Origin: an uncultured Catenibacillus sp.
Lineage (GTDB): Bacteria > Bacillota > Clostridia > Lachnospirales > Lachnospiraceae
Direction: 5' to 3'
Length of the DNA: 64,000 nt
NCBI GenBank assembly: GCA_934339005.1
Contig: CAKRHR010000009.1
Location: 19,932-83,931 of the forward strand
The position numbers and the translations under genes are program-made. The number at the start of each line of letters is the position of its first letter. Within the stretch, counting starts at the first letter, position 1. The notes beneath the pieces were generated by a model. It saw nothing but the letters and a program-made list of their open reading frames with translations, was not told the origin of the DNA and did no database searches. This document shows positions 50,618 to 58,888 of the stretch, one piece after another.

Positions 50618-51931
50618 TTATTTTGAGAGAAGTGATGTATATGATGCTGCGTTATCTGTCTTAACCATATTGATTGCGAATGCATCGTACTCGCTTGGAT
50701 TACCAAGACGGTTTGTGATGTTGGATTCTGTCTGTCCATCGCCACCAATGTAATCTACCTGTAAATTAAGAAGATCATCATAATTTTCAAGAAGTGGCTG
50801 ATATGTAGAGCTTAAGAAGTTATCGGATGCATTGTAAATGTTTAACCAAACTTTCTTAGATGGGCTCTTTTCAGCATCAAGCTGTTTAGCTACTTTATCG
50901 TAAACCTTTGTTGAGTCTGTAAAGTCTGTGTAGTTATCTGCTGTTACAGCAATGTTTAATGCGTAGTAAGAACGATCTTCTGCGCTGTATCTGTAATCTT
51001 CGCCTTCTGTTAAGCAGTTGCCTGCTTCATCTGCTGTACCGATACCAGTATCAATATCAACACCATCAAGTGCATTACGAAGAACTCTCAGTGTCAGGTA
51101 AGCCTGAACGTCTGCATGCTGGGAAATTGTTCCGCCATAGCCTTCGCCGATTGCTGCTACAGCATCACTGTTTGCATCGTATCCGAATGTAGGAACTTTA
51201 TTATCTTTTGCCCATGCATTAAACATTGACATACCCATACCATCATTATTAGAAACAACAACGTCAATCTGTTCTCCAAAAGAAGCTGACCATGTATTAA
51301 TAGCGTTACCTGCTGTAGCTGCATCCCATGTAGCACCTGCAGAGTTCTTCATTTCCTGTGAAGCCAACTCACGGATTACATATTTTTTGCCGTTGAGTTC
51401 GATTTCTGCATCTTTAACAACCTTTGCACTACCGTCTACGTTTGTGCCTGCTGGTGCAGATTCAACGCTTCCGCTTGCATCAACGCCTGTTCCGAGTGCA
51501 CTACGAACGCCTCGTGTACGGGCAATTGAGTCATTATGTCCGATATCACCGATTGCAAGGACATATCCGATAACACCATCACCATTTCGGTCAATCTCAT
51601 CTGCATGTGCTGTGATGTAATCAACAACCATCTGTCCCTGTAATTCAGCACCCTGATTTGCATCAAAGCCTACATAATATGTATCTTTGTTGAAGTTCAG
51701 TGCTTCCATGTCCAACTCACCTGTTGAGCTGTTTGATGGCTGACGGTTAAACCAGCAAAGTGGTTTGTCTTTGTTCTCTACTGTGCCGCCTGTGGAACCG
51801 CCTGCTGCATCTGATGTGCCTGCATTTCCTGAATCTGTTGTACCGGTATTTCCGGAATTTCCACCACATGCTGCTAATGATAATGCCATTGTCAATGCCA
51901 TCATACCTGCCAATACTTTACTCTTCTTCAT
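50618..51931 (-). CDS. mglB: Galactose/glucose-type binding lipoprotein of the ABC importer
   Basis: Substrate-binding lipoprotein. Signal peptide MKKSKVLAGMMALTMALSLAAC with lipidated Cys22, then a Gly/Ser/Thr-rich linker. The body has KPLCWFNRQPSNSSTG, YVGFDANQGAELQGQMVVDYI, DAEIELNGKKYVIRELASQ, VVSNNDGMGMSMFNAWA and FGYDANSDAVAAIGEGYGGTISQHADVQA, all of the MglB/ChvE pattern. The first gene of mglBAC. It is long (437 residues) for MglB (about 330) and the second half holds an extra region (YSAEDRSYYALNIAVTADNY onward). Start ATG 51931 has GGAGGAGTAAAA. Substrate: probably galactose or glucose; not proven. Confidence 0.92.
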   Translation of the reverse strand: MKKSKVLAGMMALTMALSLAACGGNSGNTGTTDSGNAGTSDAAGGSTGGTVENKDKPLCWFNRQPSNSSTGELDMEALNFNKDTYYVGFDANQGAELQGQMVVDYITAHADEIDRNGDGVIGYVLAIGDIGHNDSIARTRGVRSALGTGVDASGSVESAPAGTNVDGSAKVVKDAEIELNGKKYVIRELASQEMKNSAGATWDAATAGNAINTWSASFGEQIDVVVSNNDGMGMSMFNAWAKDNKVPTFGYDANSDAVAAIGEGYGGTISQHADVQAYLTLRVLRNALDGVDIDTGIGTADEAGNCLTEGEDYRYSAEDRSYYALNIAVTADNYTDFTDSTKVYDKVAKQLDAEKSPSKKVWLNIYNASDNFLSSTYQPLLENYDDLLNLQVDYIGGDGQTESNITNRLGNPSEYDAFAINMVKTDNAASYTSLLSK

Positions 51932-51955
51932 TTTTACTCCTCCGTTTTTGTTCAC

Positions 51956-51968
51956 TTTGCATTGCAAA
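51956..51968. promoter_or_regulatory. Palindrome in the mglB leader, candidate operator
   Basis: TTTGCA-T-TGCAAA, a perfect 6-1-6 inverted repeat between the -10 element (51993-51998, TATAAT on the minus strand) and the mglB start. It may bind a LacI/GalR-type repressor or the YesN-type regulator. Confidence 0.45.
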
Positions 51969-51992
51969 TGCTTCATGTTTTATTGTGACTTT

Positions 51993-51998
51993 ATTATA
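51993..51998 (-). promoter_or_regulatory. -10 element of the mglBAC promoter
   Basis: TATAAT on the minus strand with no good -35 partner, as expected for an activator-dependent promoter. Confidence 0.5.
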
Positions 51999-52103
51999 AT
52001 TGCCTTTTAGCAAAGATTACATAGAATATTTTTTGATTAATCTTGAATATTTTATGGTTATATCAAAATTCTTTTGTGTATATTGCTATTCAATTCATAC
52101 AAA

Positions 52104-52146
52104 AAAGTCTGCACTTTGACCGAATTATTGGTAAAGTGCAGACTTT
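52104..52146 (-). terminator. Terminator after the DEAD-box helicase gene
   Basis: AAAGTCTGCACTTT (52104-52117) pairs perfectly with AAAGTGCAGACTTT (52133-52146); on the minus strand it ends in a T-run (TTTTTT). It lies just beyond the helicase stop. Confidence 0.9.
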
Positions 52147-52174
52147 GACTGTGCAAAATTCTAAATTATTAACT

Positions 52175-53752
52175 TTATCTTTGATTTGCAGGCTCGATAT
52201 TAATGCTCTTGCCTTTAATCTTTGCGTTTTTCATAGCCTTTAAGACATCTTTTGCATGTTCCTGAGGAACTTCAACAAATGTGTATTTATCATACATGTC
52301 GATTGTTCCTACAAGACGTCCAGGAATGCCTGATTCACCGGCAATAGCACCAAGGATATCACCAGGTCTTGCTTTCTGGTTCTTACCAATATTGATGAAC
52401 AGACGCACCATGCCATCTCTGGCGCCAGTATTGCCAAATTCACCGTAATCCGGTTCTTCGACCGTACCATTTTCTCCAAGCATCATCTTAATCAGTGCTG
52501 CTGCCACATCCATGGCTGTGTATTCTTCATCATTGATGCGTTCTTCAACAAGGCCGATCAGTCTTGACAAGTCTTCTTGCTCGATCAGCTCGCCTGCCTG
52601 CTCGAAAATATTCTCGATGCGTGTATTCATAACATCATTTAATGAAGGTACTTTCTTTGCAATAATCTTTGTCTTGCAGTAGCGCTGGATTTCTTTTAAT
52701 TTGTATACTTCACGGCCAACAACAAAGGAAAATGCAAGACCTTCACGGCCTGCACGGCCTGTACGGCCGATACGGTGTACATAGTATTCTTCATCCTGTG
52801 GCAGATCGTAGTTAAATACTACATCTACGTCATCCACATCAATACCTCTGGCAGCTACATCCGTTGCCACAAGAATATCTACTCTGCCTTTGCGGAAATT
52901 ATCCATGACACGGTCACGCTGCTGCTGTTTAAGATCACCATGCAGTCCTTCTGCAAAGTATCCCCGACCTTTAAGTGCGGATGTCAGATCATCCACCTGT
53001 TTCTTTGTATTACAAAATACTATAGAAAGCTTTGGATTGTAAATATCAATCAATCTGGACAATACTTCCTCTTTACTCTTTGGTGCAACTTCAAAATAAT
53101 ACTGCTGGATATTCTGCACTGTCAGTTCTTTGCGTACAACTTTAATCAGTTCAGCATCCTTCTGGTAATCTCTGGCGATTTCCATGATTGGCTGTGGCAT
53201 GGTGGCTGAAAATAAAACAGTCTGACGTTCCTCCGGAAATTCCTTCAGAATCGTTTCGATATCCTCTCGAAAGCCCATGTTTAACATCTCATCGGCCTCA
53301 TCCAGTGTAATCATATGCACATGATCAAACTTTACAGTCTTTCTGCGCATATGGTCCATCACACGGCCCGGTGTACCAATCACAATCTGCACACCACTCT
53401 TTAATGAACGGATCTGTTTCACAATATCCTGGCCACCATAAATCGGCAGTACCTTGACACCGTGCATATATTTTGCAAGTTTACGAATCTCATCTGCAAC
53501 CTGAATGGCAAGTTCTCTTGTCGGACAAAGAACAACTGCCTGTACATGTTTATCTTTAGGGTCAACCTTTTCAAGCATCGGAATACCAAATGCGGCTGTC
53601 TTACCTGTACCAGTCTGTGCCTGTCCAATGACATCTCTGCCCTCTTTTACGGCAGGGATGGCCTTTGCCTGAATCGGTGATGTTTCTTCAAAGCCCATAT
53701 CTACAATGGCTCTTAAAATTCTGCTGTCAATGTTTAATTCTTCAAATTTCAA
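52175..53752 (-). CDS. DEAD-box RNA helicase (DeaD/CshA-type)
   Basis: ATP-dependent RNA helicase acting in ribosome assembly, mRNA decay and cold adaptation. The 525 residues have the Q motif (FEELNIDSRILRAIVDMGFEETSPIQ), Walker A AQTGTGKTAAFGIP, PTRELAIQV, DEADEMLNMGF, SATMP, VATDVAARGIDV and HRIGRTGRAGREG. After the helicase core comes a C-terminal DbpA-type RNA-binding domain (about 450-525: MVRLFINIGKNQKARPGDILGAIAGESGIPGRLVGTIDMYDKYTFVEVP). Translation probably starts at TTG 53752, 8 bases after AAGGAG; there is no ATG nearer. Own promoter (53782-53810) and terminator. Confidence 0.94.
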   Translation of the reverse strand: MKFEELNIDSRILRAIVDMGFEETSPIQAKAIPAVKEGRDVIGQAQTGTGKTAAFGIPMLEKVDPKDKHVQAVVLCPTRELAIQVADEIRKLAKYMHGVKVLPIYGGQDIVKQIRSLKSGVQIVIGTPGRVMDHMRRKTVKFDHVHMITLDEADEMLNMGFREDIETILKEFPEERQTVLFSATMPQPIMEIARDYQKDAELIKVVRKELTVQNIQQYYFEVAPKSKEEVLSRLIDIYNPKLSIVFCNTKKQVDDLTSALKGRGYFAEGLHGDLKQQQRDRVMDNFRKGRVDILVATDVAARGIDVDDVDVVFNYDLPQDEEYYVHRIGRTGRAGREGLAFSFVVGREVYKLKEIQRYCKTKIIAKKVPSLNDVMNTRIENIFEQAGELIEQEDLSRLIGLVEERINDEEYTAMDVAAALIKMMLGENGTVEEPDYGEFGNTGARDGMVRLFINIGKNQKARPGDILGAIAGESGIPGRLVGTIDMYDKYTFVEVPQEHAKDVLKAMKNAKIKGKSINIEPANQR

Positions 53753-53781
53753 ATTGTATACTCCTTCCTCATATCTGGAAA

Positions 53782-53810
53782 AGCATAGCAGAATTTTGAG
53801 TTAAAGTCAA
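53782..53810 (-). promoter_or_regulatory. Promoter of the DEAD-box helicase gene
   Basis: On the minus strand TTGACT (53805-53810), 17 bases, TATGCT (53782-53787). The leader is only about 25 bases. Confidence 0.65.
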
Positions 53811-53819
53811 TCCTTCCTT

Positions 53820-56150
53820 TTATCTCATAAACCGGAGTTCTGTTTTGAACAAATCACCATCCACACTCAGATTAAATGTAGCGCCCTGCAGTTGTGCAAA
53901 ACTCTGTACAATGGCAAGTCCAAGTCCAGAACCTTCCGTATGTCTGGAAGATTCACCTCTGGCAAAACGATCTGTGAGAAAAGATATATCCTCAGGCAAT
54001 TCCTGCTCAGAAATATTTTTTGTCGTAATTACAAGCTCATTTTCTGTGGCATCGACAATCACATAAGCTCTTGTGCCCGGCACACTGTATTTAACAATGT
54101 TACCAATCAGATTATCAAAAATGCGATACATTTTCTGACTATCAAGCATCCACATAACTTTATTATCCGGCAGTTGCAGCCGCATCTGAATTTTTGCCTC
54201 ATTTAACTTATCCTCATATTCAAATACTGCCTGCCGGATCAGATCCGAAACATCAATATTGGATAATTCAACTTTGACATTACCACTGTCAGCTTTGCTG
54301 ACTTCAAACAAATCTTCAATTAATTTCTTTAACCGGTGGGATTTTGTATCCAATACATCAATATATTTTTTCCGGTCTTCTTCAGAAATATTATCTTCCT
54401 TCAGCAAATTTACATAAGTAATGATTGCTGTCAACGGTGTTTTTAAATCATGAGATACATTTGTAATCAGCTCTGTTTTCATTTTCTGGCTGCGCACTTC
54501 TTCTGCCACAGCTACCTTTACGCCATCCTGGATTCTTGCCAGATTGTTCGCAATCGGTTCAAAAACCCCCATATTTTCTGAAAATTTCACAGACAGATTG
54601 CCTTCTGCCATCATCTGCACACCATTTTTCAGACAATCATACTGTACTGACAACTTATCTACATACCGTACTGCTTTTCGGTAGAGGAAAAAGCTGTAAA
54701 TCAGAATAACTAACATTCCGGCAAACACTGCTTCGACATATCTGAAAGAAAACAGCAATTCGCCAATGATCAGCAATACTGCCAAAATAGCCGCATTAAT
54801 TAAAACAGCAATAAATATTGCGCGATGATAATCCCCTTTCATCACAATTGCTTCAATTTCTTCCTTCAGATGTATACAACGTTTTTTTAGTTTCTTCTGA
54901 AGCCAGCATACCAGATGTACACAAATACAGCGTTCTTTAAAATATTTTTTAGGCTTTAAAATGACAACTTGTGCCACACCTGCAGCCGCAATGAATAAGA
55001 AAATGATACAGATAAACAAAGCCAGTGTATTTACTACAAAATATAACGGTTTGATATGAAATACATTAGTTTCTGATGAGAACTGTGCATAAATGCAATT
55101 CGGTGCAAATGCTATATAAAACATGCCAAGCAACACTAAAAGTATTGAACCTTCAAGTGGCATTTGAGTGATTTTACTGTTTCTAAAGCCTGTCGAAGCT
55201 ATCCCCATTAATACCCATGCCGCCACAACTGCAACAAGAGCGGCTAAAATATCCGGCAGGATATAAGCAAAAAACTCTGTCATATAAAACTGTTCTGCCT
55301 TTGCATTGGCGTACATCTCATTTTCAATATCCAAATAATACTGGTCTGAATCAGAATAAATATAAATGGTCATCGGATTCATAAAATTAATATTTTCATC
55401 CGCTGAATATGTCTTGATCCAATTCAGTATTTCACAGTCATATGCATTAATGTTTTCATTCAGATTACGATTACAATGTGTATCCTGACCGGCAATACTC
55501 ATCGTACCATCTTCACGAAACTTCGCACGGATATAAAATCCATCATCTTTTAATGATTTTAACACTGTTTCAGCAGTTGCATTTTCAACATCACTCATTT
55601 TTAAATCATCTGAAATTACAAAATAATGCATATTGTAATGATTCATTGTATCTGAAGATGTGGCATATGCATTTTTAATCATACTGTTAAGTTCTGCCGT
55701 TGTGAAATTGTTAAGTTCTGCCGTTGTGAAATCTGTATCTTCCATCTGCATCAAACCAGAATCACTGTCATTTGCTGAACCTAAAGTTGCTTCTGCAGAT
55801 GTTGTATCCGTATTGTCTGTACCATAATCTGATGTCTCTGTATCCTGTATTGAATCCTGAGCTGGCAAAAATACATTCCCCGGTGTCAATGTATATTTTG
55901 AATTTTCCTGCTGTAAAAGGTAATAAAATGAAAAACCTGCATCGTATAGTTCTGAAGTAAATTGCTCAAGTTTATCGGCATAACCGTCCTGCAGTATCTC
56001 GTCATGGATTGTATTCTCTCTATATGAATTAATCATGCTTCCTGCAATAACGTTGCTGATACATGAAATTATGAGTGATACCGCAGCCATCACAACCAGT
56101 ATCCATAAGTATAGTCGTTTTAAAACAATTTTTCCGTTACTGTCTTTCAA
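53820..56150 (-). CDS. Sensor histidine kinase of an OmpR-type two-component system
   Basis: Membrane sensor of about 776 residues. After one span near the start (LYLWILVVMAAVSLIISCISNVIAG) an extracytoplasmic region of about 260 residues follows, rich in Asp, Thr and Asn and holding an 8-residue tandem repeat (FTTAELNN). Further spans follow between about 300 and 480 (five or so), then a short linker, HisKA with LITNVSHDLKTPLTAIITYVNLL, and HATPase with DNLIGNIVKYS and GSGLGLAIVQSF. Translation appears to start at TTG 56150, 12 bases after GGGGAG, since no ATG lies near; it overlaps the regulator gene by 14 bases. Signal unknown. Confidence 0.88.
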   Translation of the reverse strand: MKDSNGKIVLKRLYLWILVVMAAVSLIISCISNVIAGSMINSYRENTIHDEILQDGYADKLEQFTSELYDAGFSFYYLLQQENSKYTLTPGNVFLPAQDSIQDTETSDYGTDNTDTTSAEATLGSANDSDSGLMQMEDTDFTTAELNNFTTAELNSMIKNAYATSSDTMNHYNMHYFVISDDLKMSDVENATAETVLKSLKDDGFYIRAKFREDGTMSIAGQDTHCNRNLNENINAYDCEILNWIKTYSADENINFMNPMTIYIYSDSDQYYLDIENEMYANAKAEQFYMTEFFAYILPDILAALVAVVAAWVLMGIASTGFRNSKITQMPLEGSILLVLLGMFYIAFAPNCIYAQFSSETNVFHIKPLYFVVNTLALFICIIFLFIAAAGVAQVVILKPKKYFKERCICVHLVCWLQKKLKKRCIHLKEEIEAIVMKGDYHRAIFIAVLINAAILAVLLIIGELLFSFRYVEAVFAGMLVILIYSFFLYRKAVRYVDKLSVQYDCLKNGVQMMAEGNLSVKFSENMGVFEPIANNLARIQDGVKVAVAEEVRSQKMKTELITNVSHDLKTPLTAIITYVNLLKEDNISEEDRKKYIDVLDTKSHRLKKLIEDLFEVSKADSGNVKVELSNIDVSDLIRQAVFEYEDKLNEAKIQMRLQLPDNKVMWMLDSQKMYRIFDNLIGNIVKYSVPGTRAYVIVDATENELVITTKNISEQELPEDISFLTDRFARGESSRHTEGSGLGLAIVQSFAQLQGATFNLSVDGDLFKTELRFMR
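55686..55733. repeat. 24-bp tandem duplication in the sensor kinase gene
   Basis: Two head-to-tail copies (55686-55709 and 55710-55733) that differ only in the last base. They encode the octad FTTAELNN/S twice in the extracytoplasmic domain. The near identity at the DNA level points to a recent duplication. Confidence 0.85.
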
Positions 56151-56841
56151 TCTTATATCCAACTCCCCATACAACTTTCAGATATCTTGGGTTTTTAGGG
56201 TCATATTCTATTTTTTCCCTGATTTTCCGCACATGTACCATGATGGTTTCTGTATTAATCGCACGTTCATTCCAAACACGCTCGTAGATTTCTTCTGCCG
56301 AAAAAACTCTTCCCGGATGCTTTATCAACAATGCTAAAATTTTAAATTCCAGCGGTGTCAATTTTGCGAGATTTCCGTCCACAAAAACTTCTTTTGTATC
56401 TTCATTGACTTCAAGCCCACCAATGTTGTAAATATGTTCATTCACCTCCGGCACTGCAGCTAATTTGCGATATCGCTCATATCGGCGCAGATGTGAATTA
56501 ACTCTTGCAAGCAATTCCATCGGTGCAAAAGGTTTTGTCACATAATCATCTGCCCCGATATTTAATCCGGTCACTTTGTCAATTTCCTCGGATTTGGCTG
56601 AAAGCATAATAACAGGGAAATCATATTTTTCCCGGAGCCGCATTGTCATTGTAATGCCATCCATAACCGGCATCATAATATCTACAATCGCCAGATCAAT
56701 GCGATTTGTTTCTATGATATCCAGTCCTTTGCGTCCGTTTTCTGCTTTAAATACATGGTAGCCCTGATTCTTCAGGTAAATTGCCACACCCTCAAGAATC
56801 TCTTTATCGTCTTCTACTACTAATACATTCCAGTCATTCAC
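56137..56841 (-). CDS. OmpR/PhoB-family response regulator
   Basis: Response regulator of 234 residues. Receiver: VLVVEDDKEILEGVAIYLKNQGYHVFKAENG, phospho-acceptor Asp in LAIVDIMMPVMDGI, Lys in DDYVTKPFAPMEL. Output: winged helix with LAKLTPLEFKILALLIKHPGRVFSAEEIYERVW, INTETIMVHVRKIREKIEYD and YLKVVWGVGYKIERQ. The start codon is GTG 56841, 8 bases after GAGGGGG. The kinase gene begins inside its end. The target genes are not evident; the next gene downstream (deaD) has its own promoter. Confidence 0.94.
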   Translation of the reverse strand: MNDWNVLVVEDDKEILEGVAIYLKNQGYHVFKAENGRKGLDIIETNRIDLAIVDIMMPVMDGITMTMRLREKYDFPVIMLSAKSEEIDKVTGLNIGADDYVTKPFAPMELLARVNSHLRRYERYRKLAAVPEVNEHIYNIGGLEVNEDTKEVFVDGNLAKLTPLEFKILALLIKHPGRVFSAEEIYERVWNERAINTETIMVHVRKIREKIEYDPKNPRYLKVVWGVGYKIERQ

Positions 56842-56930
56842 AGATTGTGCCCCCTCGTCGTTTTCTGAAAGTTGTCATTCACCTCACTTTCTGAACTTAT
56901 CTTACCGTATAAATTCAAAAAAGAAGTGGT

Positions 56931-56949
56931 GTGCTTTTGGAAAAAGCAC
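56931..56949 (-). terminator. Terminator after the MogA-like gene
   Basis: On the minus strand GTGCTTTT-TCC-AAAAGCAC, 8-bp stem with a 3-base loop, followed a few bases later by TTCTTTTTTG. The T-run is offset by about 8 bases, so efficiency is uncertain. Confidence 0.5.
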
Positions 56950-56981
56950 GAAAATTATTCTTAAGATTTTCTAAATAAATT

Positions 56982-57569
56982 TTACTTTGTAGCTGCAGGC
57001 GCACCGCATTCACCATCTTCACCCTTTAATATGCGGATGCCATGCTCAAGAGTTGGCAAAATTGCTTCAAGGTTTTCTTTGACAGCCTTTGGACTTCCCG
57101 GCAGATTGATGATCAACGTCTTTTTGCGAAGACCTGATGCAGCTCTTGAAAGCATCGCTTTTTTCGTAATCTTATAGCTTTCAGCGCGCATCGCCTCTGC
57201 AATCCCCGGCACCATACGGTCACACACTGCAAGTGTTGCCTCTGGTGTCACATCACGCAACGAAAAGCCTGTGCCGCCTGTGGTTGCCACAAAATCTATA
57301 CAAAGCTCGTCCGCACATTTTCTTAACTCTGTCTCAATCATCATCTGTTCATCCGGTACGATTGTCTGATAAATAACCTGATAGCCATTCTCTGTTAAAA
57401 TCTGCGCCGTCAACGGTCCTCCCAAGTCCTTACGTTCCCCTCTGTAGCCTTTGTCACTGACTGTGATGACTGCGGCTGTGAGCGGGGATAAAATTTTTGA
57501 TTCTATATGTGTGTGTTCTTCATGCCCATGTGTATGTTCATGCGTGTGTATTGCTGTATGTTGTTCCAT
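56982..57569 (-). CDS. Molybdopterin adenylyltransferase-like protein (MogA/MoaB) with His-rich N-terminus
   Basis: Protein of the MogA/MoaB/MoeA-fold family, which adenylates molybdopterin before metal insertion. The core begins at about residue 29: AAVITVSDKGYRGERKDLGGPL, FVATTGGTGFSLRDVTPEATL (the TGGTG signature), and LIINLPGSPKAVKENLEAILPTL. 195 residues against about 160-170. The excess is an N-terminal tail with HTHEHTHGHEEHTH (residues 7-22), not usual in this family and suggestive of zinc, nickel or copper binding. Start ATG 57569 follows GGAGAAAAATAAAC. No other molybdenum cofactor genes are nearby, so the metal link is only suggested by the His tail. Confidence 0.87.
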   Translation of the reverse strand: MEQHTAIHTHEHTHGHEEHTHIESKILSPLTAAVITVSDKGYRGERKDLGGPLTAQILTENGYQVIYQTIVPDEQMMIETELRKCADELCIDFVATTGGTGFSLRDVTPEATLAVCDRMVPGIAEAMRAESYKITKKAMLSRAASGLRKKTLIINLPGSPKAVKENLEAILPTLEHGIRILKGEDGECGAPAATK

Positions 57570-57644
57570 GTTTATTTTTCTCCTTCAATTTTTCTATAGC
57601 TTTTTATGATGATATTAGTGTACAAAAATATTTTGCCGCTAATA

Positions 57645-58724
57645 TTATGTCAACTTAAGAAGCATGTGCTTCACATTATCATCTGCAAATGCCGCCGCTA
57701 CGCTATTTTGATAAATCATTGCCTCATCTTCCGGCGTCATGCCACAATGCTTCCGAAGCAGTTCATATTCTTCTCTCATCGTTGTCTGGCTGACTGTCCT
57801 GTTATCCGTGTTAACTGTTACTCCAAGACCTTCCGCCATAAATAATCTAAATGGATATTCCGACCATTTTCTAACTGCTTTTGTCTGCAAATTACTAGTC
57901 GGACAAAGTTCCAGAATAATACCTCGTTTCCTGCAAAACTGCCGTGCTTTCGCATCCTTTGCCAGTGCTATGCCATGTCCGATGCGTCTTGCACCAAGGT
58001 CTGCTGCATCTAATACATTTGACACACTGCCGCATTCACCTGCATGAATGGTCGCAGGCAGCTTCAAATCTTTTGCCAAATCAAATAGTGCTTTTTGTGT
58101 CAGTGGCGGAAAATCTGCTTCATTGCCGGCAATGTCTACACCACACAAACCATGTCCGATAAAATCAGCACATCCTTTAAGCATCTTAACATTCTTCTCC
58201 ACCGGTTCATGCCGCATACCACACACAATCACGTTGCCTTCTATATAATGTCCTGTTGCTTTAACTTCTGCGCTGCCATCACGCACACCGCTAATGACAC
58301 TCTCCAGAATTTCCGGTACCTTTAACCCCTGAAGTGTATGCAAAAGTGGTGCAAAGCGAAGTTCAATATACACAACATCATCCTGCGCTGCCGCTAGAAT
58401 TTCTGATTTTGCCGCTTCATATAAATGTGCTTTTGTCTGAAGACACTTTCCCGGAAGGTCAAAACATTCCAGATATTGCTTCAGACTCTGGCAATCCTTT
58501 GGGGCAGATATTAACTTTTTGATATTTTCCTTTTGCATGGATTCTATATCTTTCACTTCCAGTGTCTTGATATTATCTGCTTGAATAAATTCTATATCAC
58601 ATATTTGCGGCAATTCAATATTACTGTCTTTCGCAAGTTTTATAAATGTTTCTACAGGAATCGATCCATCCAGATGACAGTGCAAATCTATCTTTTTTCT
58701 GCGATTTCCAGTCCTTGAATCCAT
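57645..58724 (-). CDS. add: Adenosine deaminase
   Basis: Zinc enzyme of purine salvage that converts adenosine to inosine. About 359 residues. Motifs: KIDLHCHLDGSIPVETFIKLA (two metal His and the conserved start), VVYIELRFAPLLH, GVDIAGNEADFP, LPATIHAGECGSVSNVLDAADLGARRIGHGIAL (metal His and catalytic Glu) and LGVTVNTDNRTVSQTTMREEY (metal Asp). ATG 58724 has GAGGTG 9 bases upstream; ATG 58730 is also possible. The gene has no clear operon partner; mogA-like lies 75 bases downstream on the same strand. Confidence 0.94.
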   Translation of the reverse strand: MDSRTGNRRKKIDLHCHLDGSIPVETFIKLAKDSNIELPQICDIEFIQADNIKTLEVKDIESMQKENIKKLISAPKDCQSLKQYLECFDLPGKCLQTKAHLYEAAKSEILAAAQDDVVYIELRFAPLLHTLQGLKVPEILESVISGVRDGSAEVKATGHYIEGNVIVCGMRHEPVEKNVKMLKGCADFIGHGLCGVDIAGNEADFPPLTQKALFDLAKDLKLPATIHAGECGSVSNVLDAADLGARRIGHGIALAKDAKARQFCRKRGIILELCPTSNLQTKAVRKWSEYPFRLFMAEGLGVTVNTDNRTVSQTTMREEYELLRKHCGMTPEDEAMIYQNSVAAAFADDNVKHMLLKLT

Positions 58725-58825
58725 ATACATCCCCACCTCTGCATAGCCTGTGTTTTATACACACAGATCTCTTTTTATACATTTTCCATACCTTCAAATC
58801 CATCGAATCTTATTTCATTATAAGC

Positions 58826-58871
58826 CAAAAACCGAAGCTTCACAATGTTTTCTTTCATTGTAAAACTTCGG
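58826..58871 (-). terminator. Terminator after the metal P-type ATPase gene
   Basis: Arms 58832-58847 and 58856-58871 (CCGAAG...ACAATG type) form a 16-bp stem on the minus strand with two G-U pairs and an 8-base loop, followed by TTTTT. It is directed to the minus strand. Confidence 0.8.
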
Positions 58872-58888
58872 CTTTGTTATAATATACA

